Shown here piece by piece: positions 17,727-26,700 of a stretch of DNA of 64,000 nucleotides. The stretch is taken from positions 3,589,001-3,653,000 of the forward strand of contig NZ_CP107716.1 of the NCBI RefSeq assembly GCF_025854335.1, read 5' to 3'. Both the position numbers and the translations under genes were made by a program. The first letter of the stretch is position 1. Every line of letters begins with the position of its first letter. The stretch is from Pelagibacterium flavum (lineage in GTDB: Bacteria; Pseudomonadota; Alphaproteobacteria; Rhizobiales; Devosiaceae). Below the pieces are notes generated by a model, which saw only the letters and a program-made list of their open reading frames with translations, ran no database searches and was not told the origin of the DNA.

Positions 17727-18314
17727 CTAGTAGCCAATACCGGCCAGGGAGAGCCGGGCTTCTTCCTGGCGACGGAGCGCTGAGAGGCTTTGTTCGGCGG
17801 AACGCAAGCGCAGTTCGCGCACGCGGCGCTCGGTCTGCAGGATCGTCAATTCCCGCGTCAGTGTTGCGATCTGTTCGGGGGTGGGGTTGCCGCTTCGCAG
17901 TTCGGCCAGTTTGGCGTCGATTTCGCTATCGAGGCTATTGATCTCGGCTTGGAGATTGAAAACCTCCCTGCCCGCCTGATGAACACGGGCAAAGGCGACG
18001 CCCAGTTCGCCTTCGCAGACGCCGAAATAGCTTTCACCGGCCCGACCCTGCCGCTCGGCATTGCCAAGGCGACAATAGACCCTGAGACCCTCGGCGCGAC
18101 CGGACTGGTAGAGCGCGTTATCAACGGCAATGCCATATTCGGAACAGGCTTCGACATGGCTGGACAGCCGATCGGCCGGGCGCCCATCGGCACCATCGCT
18201 AAAGCCGATGGCGCGCCAGTCGCCCGCCTCGCACTGCTCCTGGGAAAGGGTTGCGCATGAGGCGAGAACAAGTGCCCCCAAAAGCGCGGCACAGATCAGC
18301 AACAGACGCGGCAT
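17727..18314 (-). CDS. DUF2799-like lipoprotein
   Basis: A 195-residue predicted lipoprotein. The signal [20 protein letters not shown] ends in the lipobox LASC, with Cys at residue 20. The mature part starts with the Cys-rich [19 protein letters not shown] stretch characteristic of DUF2799. A long amphipathic coiled-coil-like helix follows ([16 protein letters not shown] to [15 protein letters not shown]). Start 18314 is preceded by GGGGAG. It is probably membrane-anchored; the role is unknown. Confidence 0.85.
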   Translation of the reverse strand: MPRLLLICAALLGALVLASCATLSQEQCEAGDWRAIGFSDGADGRPADRLSSHVEACSEYGIAVDNALYQSGRAEGLRVYCRLGNAERQGRAGESYFGVCEGELGVAFARVHQAGREVFNLQAEINSLDSEIDAKLAELRSGNPTPEQIATLTRELTILQTERRVRELRLRSAEQSLSALRRQEEARLSLAGIGY

Positions 18315-18326
18315 TTCCCATCTCCC

Positions 18327-18355
18327 CAAAAAACAAGCCCGACAATAGGTCGGGC
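18327..18355 (-). terminator. Rho-independent terminator downstream of msrA
   Basis: On the minus strand, GCCCGAC (18355-18349) pairs with GTCGGGC (18343-18337) over a five-base loop, followed by TTGTTTTTT. It separates msrA from the lipoprotein gene. Confidence 0.8.
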
Positions 18356-18422
18356 CCGAGGGAATTGGCAATAAACCATTTGCTGGACGCGCTGGTTACT
18401 TTTCTGGTCGCGCTTCCAGCAA

Positions 18423-19073
18423 TCAGGCAGCCGGCAGCGGGCAGGAGACGCCGGTGCCCTTGAGGCCGCAATAGCCGTTGGGGTTCTTGGCCAGATATTG
18501 CTGGTGGTAGGTCTCGGCGAAATAGAACGGACCGGCGGGCTCGATTTCGGTGGTGATCTCTCCCCTGCCCGCTGCCTTGAGTTCGGCGGCGTAGCGATCA
18601 CGACTGGCGGCCACCGCCTCGGCCTGGGCCTGGGAGGTGGTGTAGATCGCCGAGCGGTACTGGGTGCCCACGTCATTGCCCTGCCGCATGCCCTGGGTGG
18701 GATCGTGCTCCTCCCAGAATGTCTTGAGCAGGGTATCGAGGGAGATCTTTTCGGGCTGGTACACAACCATGACCGCTTCGGTGTGGCCGGTGCGGCCCGA
18801 GCAGACTTCCTCATAGGTGGGGTTTTGCGTTTCCCCGCCCTGATAACCCACGGCGGTCACATAAACGCCCGGCAATTGCCAGAACAACCGCTCGGCGCCC
18901 CAAAAGCACCCCAGACCGAAATAGACGATCTCGCTGCCTTCGGGATAGGGGCCCTTGAGAGGATTGCCATTGACGAAGTGGTCGGCCGCCACGTCCATCT
19001 CGGTCGCGCGACCGGGAATTGCCGTGCCGGGGGCTGGCGTTGTGGTGGGCTTGGAAAACAGGGAAAAGATCAT
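18423..19073 (-). CDS. msrA: Peptide-methionine (S)-S-oxide reductase MsrA
   Basis: A 216-residue enzyme that repairs methionine-S-sulfoxide in proteins. The catalytic motif [13 protein letters not shown] is present near residue 50, and the family blocks [26 protein letters not shown] and [24 protein letters not shown] follow. The C-terminal [15 protein letters not shown] carries resolving cysteines. A TTG at 19079 is possible, but ATG 19073 has AGGAG at the right distance. A short hydrophobic N-terminus (MIFSLFSK) is not a convincing signal peptide. Confidence 0.96.
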   Translation of the reverse strand: MIFSLFSKPTTTPAPGTAIPGRATEMDVAADHFVNGNPLKGPYPEGSEIVYFGLGCFWGAERLFWQLPGVYVTAVGYQGGETQNPTYEEVCSGRTGHTEAVMVVYQPEKISLDTLLKTFWEEHDPTQGMRQGNDVGTQYRSAIYTTSQAQAEAVAASRDRYAAELKAAGRGEITTEIEPAGPFYFAETYHQQYLAKNPNGYCGLKGTGVSCPLPAA

Positions 19074-19181
19074 GTGCAAACGCTCCTTGGGGAGGTAACG
19101 GCCACGCTCTGCGCCGGGACGCCAGCCCCTTCTTTGTCACGCTTCCGAACCGGATAAGTGGTGCCCATCCCCGATCGGGTC

Positions 19182-19197
19182 GAGGACATGCTTGTCC
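19182..19197. repeat. Short palindrome in an intergenic repeat
   Basis: AGGACA TGCT TGTCCT within a GC-rich gap that also holds CCCGATCGGG (19168 area). This resembles another common intergenic repeat of the order. No gene is visible here. Confidence 0.4.
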
Positions 19198-19207
19198 TGG
19201 AAGCACT

Positions 19208-19540
19208 CTAGAACTGGTCGATACTGACCATGCGCCGCCGGGACCGTGACCGCCCAAGCAGGGCGAGCAACAGGCCGATTGCGCCGATCACGGCCCAGCC
19301 GGGCCACGCCAGCAATGTGGTGAGCGTGGGCTCCCACAGCAAGGGATGCACATTATCTTGAACGGCCAGTTCGATGGATTCCAGCGTGCCCGGAAACAGG
19401 CTGGCGATCGTGGTGGCCAGCGGGGTGGCGATGAAGGCGTTTGCGGCCAGCATGGCGGTGCCATCGGCCACCAGAAGGACGACCGAAAGGGCCAAAAACG
19501 CAGCCGCCAGAATTCTCAGTACAACACGCATGATACTCAT
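19208..19540 (-). CDS. Hypothetical small inner-membrane protein
   Basis: A 110-residue protein with an N-terminal hydrophobic segment (about residues 5-30) and a second near residues 77-97 (WPGWAVIGAIGLLLALLG), then an arginine-rich tail (RSRSRRR). The loop between them contains PGTLESIE and LWEPTLTTLLAWP. Similar short proteins are widespread in Hyphomicrobiales without known function. The start could be Met1 or Met4. Confidence 0.7.
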   Translation of the reverse strand: MSIMRVVLRILAAAFLALSVVLLVADGTAMLAANAFIATPLATTIASLFPGTLESIELAVQDNVHPLLWEPTLTTLLAWPGWAVIGAIGLLLALLGRSRSRRRMVSIDQF

Positions 19541-19774
19541 CCCTGCCTATTCGGGCATGGTGCTATTGCTGCACCTCGATCTTTTCCGAAAGGCTTTGTT
19601 AACAATAGCATGGCGGGCGGGGGAAAGCGCAATCGGATTTTCAATATTTGATTAACCGCCGCGGATTGAACGCGCGGCCGGGGCCAAATGATCCCCTAAA
19701 AAGAAAGTTTTGCAGCTTTTTTGCCCCACGCCCCTTGGCAGCGACCGCAAAGCCGGATAATCGGGCTGCGACGC

Positions 19775-19864
19775 GGAGAGATGGCCGAGTGGTCGAAGGC
19801 GCACGCCTGGAAAGTGTGTAGGCGGGGAACCGTCTCGAGGGTTCGAATCCCTCTCTCTCCGCCA
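19775..19864 (+). tRNA. tRNA-Ser (anticodon GGA)
   Basis: A 90-base class II tRNA. The acceptor stem GGAGAGA pairs with TCTCTCC, then discriminator G and encoded CCA. The D-loop region reads GGCCGAGTGGTCGAAGGC, the anticodon loop CTGGAAA gives GGA, and the T-loop is GGTTCGAATCC. A long variable arm (TAGGCGGGGAACCGTCTC) is present, as expected for serine. Its 3' end is the integration site of the two downstream elements. Confidence 0.96.
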
Positions 19865-19865
19865 T
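19848..19865 (+). repeat. Attachment core 1 (tRNA-Ser 3' end)
   Basis: TCCCTCTCTCTCCGCCAT, overlapping the acceptor end of tRNA-Ser. The same 18 bases occur at 38090-38107 and 17-18 bases at 46861. This is the left boundary of element 1. Confidence 0.9.
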
Positions 19866-19951
19866 AATGCCCCACCAGATCGATGAGTACGCCGAGATGC
19901 CCGGAAACCAAGGGGTCTGACGGTAGTCCAGTTCCAGACTCTCTGCAAGTT

Positions 19952-19983
19952 GTGCCCCCGAAAGTGCCCCCATGTGTGCCCCC
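19952..19983 (+). repeat. Three GTGCCCCC repeats at 12-bp spacing (candidate integrase arm sites, left end)
   Basis: GTGCCCCC starts at 19952, 19964 and 19976, exactly 12 bp apart and about 90 bp inside the left core. Matching GTGCCCC sites at 38006 and 38018, also 12 bp apart, and an inverted copy at 38071 lie at the other end. This is the arrangement of arm-type sites for a tyrosine integrase. Confidence 0.65.
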
Positions 19984-20053
19984 GTGAGGGGACTAGACGT
20001 GCTTCGATTGGGGTGTCAGAGATGTGTGGCATGTGACTTGGAGGGGCTAGTCG

Positions 20054-20359
20054 ATGCCAGCAACCGCCCGCGTTCTGACCATCATTTGTCTTGCGCTAGT
20101 GTTGATAGCGGGGAGTGCTACGGCCTGGGCCACTCGCTATTCCGTCGAGAACGTCGCGACGAACGGCTTGATGTTTTTGGTGGTGGATCGATGGATGCAC
20201 ACCGCGTCACTCTGCACCTTCAAATCGGGCGGCGGGACTTCATGCCTACCGCCAGGAGAGTTGGCACCATGTCCAGGCCCACCTGGTCCCGACTTCCTAG
20301 ATGAGGTGGACCGTCGCATTGCGGAGGAAAGGGGCATCGTTCTAAGCGAGTGTCGATAG
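20054..20359 (+). CDS. Hypothetical exported or membrane-anchored protein
   Basis: A 101-residue protein. Its N-terminal hydrophobic helix (TARVLTIICLALVLIAGSATAWA) ends like a signal peptide. The soluble part has two cysteines (LCTF and SCLPP) and a final SECR. A GGAGGGG ribosome site precedes ATG 20054. I do not recognise a family. It is the first gene inside the left end of element 1, a position often used for cargo. Confidence 0.6.
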   Translation: MPATARVLTIICLALVLIAGSATAWATRYSVENVATNGLMFLVVDRWMHTASLCTFKSGGGTSCLPPGELAPCPGPPGPDFLDEVDRRIAEERGIVLSECR

Positions 20360-20394
20360 AGTCGATGGCGTCGCCTGAGCTTATTAATTCCCTC

Positions 20395-20470
20395 CACTAG
20401 ACACGATATAGGATCAACCATTAAGTGGTTAAATTCGTAATGTGCTAACATAACAAATTGACTGGTCCAC
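20395..20470 (+). promoter_or_regulatory. AT-rich promoter gap with a small inverted repeat
   Basis: The gap before the winged-helix gene is AT-rich. It contains AACCA TTAAG TGGTT, a 5-bp inverted repeat at about 20417-20431, which could be the operator of the regulator that follows. Confidence 0.35.
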
Positions 20471-20824
20471 ATGTCTCATTTCCCCGTTCTGCTCCGTCTC
20501 ATTCGTGCCAACCACCTTTTCATGGACCAGCAACGCGAGATCAACGCGGCATTGATGAATACCTTCTTGGGCGTCGCCACCTATTGCAGCGATCCTGACA
20601 TCACCACCCCATTGTCCCTCAAGGAGCTTGCAAAGCGCTTGGACCTGGCACCGTCCACAGTGTCGCGACATCTGAGGTACTTGGGGCACTGGCAGCGCAA
20701 AGGTGTGCCGGGTATGGGCCTAGTCGAGACCCATCGATCCCCGCTTGATGATAGGGCAAAGCTTGTACGTTTGACGCCAGAAGGTGAGGCGCTATTGGTC
20801 CGCCTAATGCGGATACTCGATTGA
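20471..20824 (+). CDS. Winged-helix MarR-like regulator
   Basis: A 117-residue protein with a clear winged helix: LSLKELAKRLDLAPSTVSRHLRYLGHW (recognition helix near residues 50-64) and the wing GLVETHRSPLDDRAKLVRLTPEGEALLVRLMRIL. The DDRA-K-LTPEG motif is the MarR wing signature. It sits at the left end of element 1, upstream of the convergent recombinase gene, and may control element gene expression or excision. No ligand pocket is obvious at this length. Confidence 0.82.
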   Translation: MSHFPVLLRLIRANHLFMDQQREINAALMNTFLGVATYCSDPDITTPLSLKELAKRLDLAPSTVSRHLRYLGHWQRKGVPGMGLVETHRSPLDDRAKLVRLTPEGEALLVRLMRILD

Positions 20825-20897
20825 CCATGCAAAAGGCCCCCAAGGCGGGAGAACCTTGAGGGCCACAATGTGTGGTGGGGATGTGGTCGTCTATGCG

Positions 20898-21527
20898 TCA
20901 GTCCTTCCCCTCCTCCGACTTCTTCTTGAGGCGCGACAAGGTACTCTTGGAGGCTCCAGTATCCTTTTCGATCTGGCTCCACGTCTTCCCCTCGCGAAAC
21001 ATTCGCATGATGCGTTCGTTGCGTTCGGTATTCTCGGGGCGGCCCTTATAGCGGCCAGCAGCCTTGGCTTTTGCTATGCCCTCTTCCTGCCTACGCTTAC
21101 GGTCCTCATAGTCCTTACGTGCCATAGCGGCCAGCATGTCGAGCATCATACTGTTGATGGAGTCGAATATCCGGGCTGTGGTATCGTCGCCGTTGACCTT
21201 CGTGAACTGGTGGGAGGTTGGAAGGTCCAGGGCAACCACCTTCACCTTGCGGTCCCTGATCTCCGCTTTGAGGGCCTCCCAATCGTCGGCATTGAGGCGG
21301 CTAAGTCGGTCCACCTGCTCGACCAATAGAATGTCGCCAGCCTTGCAGTCATCGAGGAGGCGTCGGAGTTCTGGACGCGATGCCCAATCCTTCGCGCCGC
21401 TCTCGTTCTCAATGTAGGTGGAGGCGATAGTAAGCCCATTGTCCTTGGCGAACCGCTCTAGTGCAGCCTTGGCGCGAGTGGCGTCCTGCTCCTTTGTGGA
21501 GGCCCTGAGGTATGCCCTAACAAACAT
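20898..21527 (-). CDS. Small serine recombinase (resolvase/invertase family)
   Basis: This 209-residue protein opens with the resolvase N-terminal domain: YLRASTKEQD with the nucleophilic Ser near residue 9, and VEQVDRLSRLNADDWEAL near residue 67. The E-helix region LAAMARKDYEDRKRRQEEGIAKAKAAGRYKGRP is followed by a helix-turn-helix (KTWSQIEKDTGASKSTLSRLKK). It could invert or resolve DNA within the element. I start it at Met 21527, since the longer frame would run into the upstream gene; the remaining overlap is 11 bases. Confidence 0.9.
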   Translation of the reverse strand: MFVRAYLRASTKEQDATRAKAALERFAKDNGLTIASTYIENESGAKDWASRPELRRLLDDCKAGDILLVEQVDRLSRLNADDWEALKAEIRDRKVKVVALDLPTSHQFTKVNGDDTTARIFDSINSMMLDMLAAMARKDYEDRKRRQEEGIAKAKAAGRYKGRPENTERNERIMRMFREGKTWSQIEKDTGASKSTLSRLKKKSEEGKD

Positions 21528-21834
21528 GGTCCATCTCCACCTCCCGTGCTTTGCGCCAAGCGTCAAACCTCATGCGCTCCTTGGCGATTGCCTCCAGGCG
21601 TTCCCCGTAGGGCAGCCCGAAACACCCTGATGGCACACAGAGGTTGTCGTTAAAGATGGCCTCTTGCCACGTCTCGTCTGCCTTAACGTACCAATCCCAC
21701 AAGGTCCCGCCTTGTCTGTGGTGCTCAAGGTAGGCTTCGAACTTCTTGGGCTCTAGGTATCGTTCAGCGAACAGCGCAGCCTCCTCGATAGTCTTAGGGG
21801 CCAGCCCGTTAAGTCTCATAAGGTCATCGGTCAC
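21517..21834 (-). CDS. Hypothetical phage-type protein upstream of the recombinase
   Basis: A 105-residue soluble protein, acidic at its N-terminus, with aromatic stretches (LWDWYVKADETWQEAIF). I recognise no domain. A GTG start at 21834 has GAGGAG at the right distance; a TTG at 21849 is the alternative. It overlaps the recombinase gene by 11 bases, so the two are probably translated together. Confidence 0.6.
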   Translation of the reverse strand: MTDDLMRLNGLAPKTIEEAALFAERYLEPKKFEAYLEHHRQGGTLWDWYVKADETWQEAIFNDNLCVPSGCFGLPYGERLEAIAKERMRFDAWRKAREVEMDHVC

Positions 21835-21915
21835 CGTGCGTCTCCTCAAAGGGCGAAAACAAATTGATGGCCCAAGGGGCAGGACATTCCCCGCCCCTTA
21901 GAGTTGTGCATCGTG

Positions 21916-22131
21916 TTACTGACCAGAGTGGGCAGCAACTTTAGGCAGGACACACGCTTGGAAGGTGAAGGGGCCAGCCGATACAGTGAGCGGCGCTGTT
22001 TTGTACTGTGCAGGTTCAATGCGCCACTGGTAGCTGTCCACCTCGGTCAAGCGGCGGGTCTGCTCAAAATAGAAGTCCAAGCGGAAAGGACGGCCCAAGA
22101 CGTTGGCGATGGTTTCGAGTGCGATAAGCAT
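21916..22131 (-). CDS. Hypothetical small protein
   Basis: A 71-residue protein (MLIALETIANVLGRPFRLDFYFEQTRRL) with a good AGGAG ribosome site before ATG 22131. No recognised family. It heads the minus-strand run 22131-20898 that ends in the serine recombinase. Confidence 0.55.
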   Translation of the reverse strand: MLIALETIANVLGRPFRLDFYFEQTRRLTEVDSYQWRIEPAQYKTAPLTVSAGPFTFQACVLPKVAAHSGQ

Positions 22132-22506
22132 GGTGTTGCTCCTGGTTGAGTGGTTGCCCTACATGTTCGTTTAGGGTGGTGTCATTTATAGAACTTCTAT
22201 TTGGGCCCGTCAACCCCATTTATCGAACCTAATTTTCGTCCTTCTCTTAGGGTGTACCTTATGGAACCCCGCAAGAGTGCGCGAGGAGGGGCAGACAGAG
22301 TGGTGACATTGAGGAATGTGTGAGAGCCAAATGGGCAAGTAGGCGGTGGATACCGGGCGGGGTCTCCAAGTTTAGGGCCACTCACCAGACGTGATTTATG
22401 CGGGCGCACCACCCCCACCGGGGGGAAACGCGAACGTCCCCACGTTTATACTAGACTTCACGTGATCGACCCTTAAACTTGATCCGGTAAGTCGAAAGGC
22501 GGTTTA
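22132..22506. promoter_or_regulatory. Divergent intergenic region with three TTATNGAAC repeats
   Basis: No gene is visible in this 375-base gap between the minus-strand recombinase block and the plus-strand cargo genes. TTATAGAAC (22186-22194), TTATCGAAC (22220-22228) and TTATGGAAC (22259-22267) recur in the same direction at 34-39 bp spacing. The first and third are preceded by TTAGGGTG. That arrangement (TTAGG upstream, then TAT-GAA) recalls SP6-type phage promoters, so these may be promoters for the element's RNA polymerase; repressor operators are the alternative. Confidence 0.45.
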
Positions 22507-22674
22507 ATGACGTTTGAACTTTGGATAGCTTTAGCCGGAGTGATTGTGACGGGGATCGTTGGGTTTGGTGGTTGGTTTATTTCGAAAGGCAAGGGAAAAG
22601 CTCAGCATCAAAAGGTTGGAAAAGGAGGAACTGGCATCCAAGCCGGAAGAGACATCAATCTCAAAGACAAATGA
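22507..22674 (+). CDS. Small membrane-anchored ORF ending in an IQAGRDIN motif
   Basis: A 55-codon frame from ATG 22507 to TGA 22674. An N-terminal hydrophobic helix (LWIALAGVIVTGIVGFGGWF) is followed by a basic linker and GGTGIQAGRDINLKDK. The IQAGRDIN motif is typical of the region just before the conserved domain in LPO_1073-type proteins. The larger gene below overlaps it in another frame. It may be a separate anchor peptide, or the true 5' end of that gene joined by frameshift. Confidence 0.5.
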   Translation: MTFELWIALAGVIVTGIVGFGGWFISKGKGKAQHQKVGKGGTGIQAGRDINLKDK

Positions 22675-23710
22675 TCAGGCTCAACAAGCTGGCCCTGGGG
22701 CTGTAGCTATTCAAGCAAACGGTTCTGTTAATTTCGGCATTAGCAAGCAGGATATGGCCGAGATACTTGCGGAAGTCGTTCAGCTTCAGGTGCGTTATCA
22801 GGCAGAGGCCGAGCGAAAGGTCGAAGACAGGCTTTCAGAAATTAGGGAAGACCTGCTGCTGACCTTTGCTGATGAGAAGAAGGCAAACTCTGAGGCCTTC
22901 CGCGACCCCGATTTCCAGTACATGCTCGGAGAGACCCAGGCGGCATATGCGAGGTCCGGAAACCAGACAGTAAAAAACACCTTGGTGGACATCATCGCTC
23001 GTCGCTCCAAGGCCGCGCCTCAATCACGAGAAGCACTCACGCTCAATGAAGCTTCGTTAGTCGCACCTCGTCTGAGTGAGGCAGACTATGCCGTGCTCTC
23101 GCTCTGCTACATGCTTCGATACACTGTCCACACCGGGATTCAAACGCCCCATGAGTTACAACAGTACCTGAGGACCATGGTGATGCCCCATGTGGGGATT
23201 GCTACGAGCAGCCAATCTACGTTCTGGTTCTTGGAGGCTCAACGCTGCGGAACGCTTCAAATAGACCAACTGGAGCTTAGAAAGTCGTTCGTAAGGAAAT
23301 ATCCCACCACCGTTGCGCTAGGTGCCAAAGAGGAGGAGTTTCTAAAGTTGGTGGACGAGACAAAGCAAGATATTGTGCGTTCGCTCCTCCGACCTTCCCG
23401 CAGAGATCGGACGCTGCGTCAGCCGCGAAATGCTTCTAAGGATGAGTTCTTAGACCACGCTAAACGAGCTGGACTAAATGATCAAGAAGCTGCGAATATC
23501 TGGGCCTGCTATGTTGCAACTATACCTTCTGGCGACGATTTTGTGGCGATGCTGGAGCAAGACGTTCCAGGAATAGGCAGATTGTTCGAGCTGTGGGAAA
23601 ACAGTCCCATGAAGCAGTTTGCCCTTAATGCAACCGGCATCGCGATTGGTCATGCCAACGCAGTGCAGGCAACCGGTCTAGACGCAGAGTTGTCCGTTTG
23701 GATTAATTGA
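22559..23710 (+). CDS. LPO_1073/Vpar_1526-like hypothetical protein (cargo, possible defence)
   Basis: A frame of up to 383 residues. A short N-terminal region with GPGAVAIQANGSVNFGI is followed by a helical region (DMAEILAEVVQLQVRYQAEAERKVEDRL) and the block FRDPDFQYMLGETQAAYARSGNQTVKNTLVDIIARRSK that I associate with the LPO_1073/Vpar_1526 family of unknown function. There is no ATG near the start: TTG 22559 or GTG 22568 are the options, both inside the 55-codon ORF. AAGGAGG at 22622 precedes only a CTG. Start and possible frameshift are unresolved. It is the only large plus-strand gene of element 1, as expected for cargo. Confidence 0.7.
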   Translation: MGLVVGLFRKAREKLSIKRLEKEELASKPEETSISKTNDQAQQAGPGAVAIQANGSVNFGISKQDMAEILAEVVQLQVRYQAEAERKVEDRLSEIREDLLLTFADEKKANSEAFRDPDFQYMLGETQAAYARSGNQTVKNTLVDIIARRSKAAPQSREALTLNEASLVAPRLSEADYAVLSLCYMLRYTVHTGIQTPHELQQYLRTMVMPHVGIATSSQSTFWFLEAQRCGTLQIDQLELRKSFVRKYPTTVALGAKEEEFLKLVDETKQDIVRSLLRPSRRDRTLRQPRNASKDEFLDHAKRAGLNDQEAANIWACYVATIPSGDDFVAMLEQDVPGIGRLFELWENSPMKQFALNATGIAIGHANAVQATGLDAELSVWIN

Positions 23711-23756
23711 ACACGAGGCGGCCACCATGTGCCGCCCCATGGTTCGCGGGGCTCGG
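23711..23756 (+). terminator. Hairpin between convergent genes
   Basis: GGCGGC CACCATGT GCCGCC (about 23718-23737) forms a 6-bp stem between the stop of the cargo gene and the stop of the 1205-residue gene. The T-tract is weak; it could serve both directions. Confidence 0.4.
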
Positions 23757-26700
23757 CTAGTAACCCATCGACCTCAGTAGCTCCTCAAGGTTACCTTCAG
23801 GCCGCGACTGCTCCTGCTTGGCCTGGAGTTGGGACCTCACATCCATCTGAGATTGGGCCAATTGCTGGCGAAGCTCGGGGTAGTTCCTCAGCAACATCGC
23901 CTTCCCCGCTTGGCGGAACTGGGAGACCACCGACATGATGGCCGCGATCTTTGTGCCACGCACACTGGGGTCACCGTCCACGAGCCGCTGATAGGTTTCG
24001 GACGCGATGAGCCTCGCCAAGGCTTCCTTCAGGGTAGTCCCCGTGCCCGGATCGGCCACAAGCTGCTGATACACATCGTAGGCATTGCGGCCATCGGAGA
24101 GTGTCACCTTCCGAAAGTCCACCCCGTTGTGGTGGGGAGATGGGGGTCTAATGCCATTCCCGGTCTCGAAGATCAGTCGGTTGTGTTCCGACTCCACCAG
24201 GTCCACGTCTCCATCGGTCATGAGGCCGCGCTTCCTCCAGATGGGGTCACCAAAGGAGTCGCGCTGAGGAGGGATCGTCTCTGAGTAACCGGGCATCCCA
24301 GCCATCAGCCGGTCCAGCCACTCGCGGGCATCTCGCATGTATGGGTCTTGATTGGCATAGTTGCGCCAAGCCGAGGAGCCGGGGATGAGATTGCTCCCCA
24401 AGTTGCCGAACCACTTCGAGATGTTCTGACCATCGGTGCCAGGATTGCTCAGGGCATCGAGCGCCTGGTTGACGTTCATCAGGAAGGTCTTCTCCGAGAA
24501 TGAGTTTGCCAAGGCAACGGCCACAGCCACCGTTCCTCCTTCAGCCTTTCGGCTGCCTGGGTTGGTCACCATCATGTCCACAAGGTCCGCAACCATGGCG
24601 AACGGCATTCCTATGGGGTCGAACCGCCCGATAGGGAAGTAGGTCTTCTCCCCGTTGGCACCATCGAGCACGATGCTGTAGGGCTGCCATCCCGTAGCCA
24701 TGAGCTGCTTCTTGAGTTCGTAGTCGGTGGGACCAGACCCCGTGATCCGACCGCTCAGCGCAAGGTTGGCTGCGGTGGCCATGAACATCGAGCCAAGCGC
24801 CATCTGTCCCATGGCGTGGGCTTGTGCTTCTGACCCCATCTTGCCCCTGAGCATCTGCACGTACTCCTTCTGGAGCAGGTTCAGTGCGGGCGTCATCTTG
24901 GTGGCATACCGCAACACGTTGATTGGGGTCTTCACGAACGGGAGGATGAGCGCCAGAGGCGGATAGTTGTGACGAGCGTTCTGGATCGTCTTCCCCACAG
25001 ACTGGAAGTTGCCCCAGGTCGGCACACTGAGGTCCTGCTGGAACGTGGTCACCTGAGCTTCCAACAGAGCCTTGTCGTCTATCGCCCTCCCGTCTGGCGT
25101 GAAGGCTTCCTTGAGGCGCTTCTCGATGTGCCGATGGAGGTCTGCCCCGGCAAGTCCGGCATCGACGCCCTCGACTGAAGCTCGGGCCTGAACGACCGCC
25201 CGGTAGCGGAGCTGCTTGATGAACTCATCGACCGCACCGAGTGAACGCGTAGGAAGACCCACAGCGGTTCGGTAGCCTGCCTTGGCTCCTTGTGCCGCTG
25301 CAATCCCGGCCTGCTTGTAGTTGGCCGCCACCAGCCCGTTGTAGAAGAGGTCCCAGGTGTCTTTGATCGGCTTCATTGCGATCTGCGGCTGCTGGACCCG
25401 TGATGCCACCTCAAAGTACTCGTTGGAGTAAGGGGCCAACACCGAGTCAGCCTTGAGGAAGGCGTCCACCAATCCCTTCCAGGCGTCGGACACCGAGTAG
25501 AACGTATAGGCAAACTCTTGGGCGGCCTGCCGTCTAACAGCGGACCCACGGGAGCCCTGAAGCATCGACCCGATCATCTTCTCCACGGGACGCGCCACCA
25601 GCATGTAGAGGTTGGTGGAGGTGTTCACCGCGTGGGTCGTCCAGTTCCACAGGAGGTTGTTGGTGAGGAGGAACGTGCCCTCATCTACCACCTTTCGCCA
25701 GAACGCAGGGTTGGCAGTCTCGCGGAGCTTCTTGAGGTCCCCACCGGTAGAGCTGAGCACCTCGGCCAGCTTCTCGGGAGGGATGTCTTTGAACCTTGCT
25801 ACGTCCTCAGGCGTGATGGCGAACTCTCTGCGGTTGCGACGAAGAGCGCGGCCCGAAGCTGAGCGAATGGCGTTGCCTTGGGCCATCATGTCGGCTGCTG
25901 CCTGGAACCGTCGCTTCAGCTCGGCATTTGCGGCCTCACGGCTTCCTCCGAACTCATCGAGCATTCCGGCCCTGATCTTGGTGCCCAGTGCAGCCGCGTC
26001 CTCAAAGAGCTTCTTGGAGATGATGTAGGCGGCCTCCATGTCTGCCACCATGTGCGTGGCCCGTTCACCAGACCTCGCAATCTCTCCCATGACAATCTCT
26101 GGGTCGTGTCCGAACAGCTCGGCGCTCTCTTCCACCATCAAGCGGTGCTTGGCGTCAGTCAGAACGGTACTACCCTTGGCCAATCCCATCTGTTCTTGGA
26201 GTGACCGCGAGACGTTTCGCACTAGGGTCTCGACATCTTCGGTGGAGTTGAGCTTCTGCCATGGGAGGTTGGCCCGAGCGAAAGCGTGACCCGCCTGCTG
26301 TGCGACCTCACGAGACCCGTATTGCCGAACAGCCGCCACGTCTGCCTCAGTACCGCGAATGATCTCTTCGATGTCGATGTCTTCGGCCTTGACCGTGGGC
26401 TGATACCTTTGGTCCTGGGGCCGCAGGGGGACCGCCTGAGCATCGGAGCGTACTGGTTCGATCTCGACCTCAGCGACATTCCGTGTGCCTGTGGGGACAT
26501 CCACCCCGTCCTGCATCCCATCCCCAGCCCTGACTGTGATCTGGGGAATACCTTCGGGCATCTCCACGTCAGTCCTTGGAGCCGAGCCTGGGCCATCCTG
26601 CACCTGACGGCCTTCGATGGCATCCATGGCGCTCTGGTCATCGGTACCGCGCTGGGCCTGAAGCTCTTCCACCTCACGCATGGCCTCTTGGGCTGCCGCT

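Noticed and set aside
19952..19983. Phased GTGCCCCC repeats as a possible CRISPR or iteron array
   Set aside because: Units are only 12 bp with no unique spacers, and matching sites at the other element end point to integrase arm sites. No CRISPR-like array occurs anywhere in the window.
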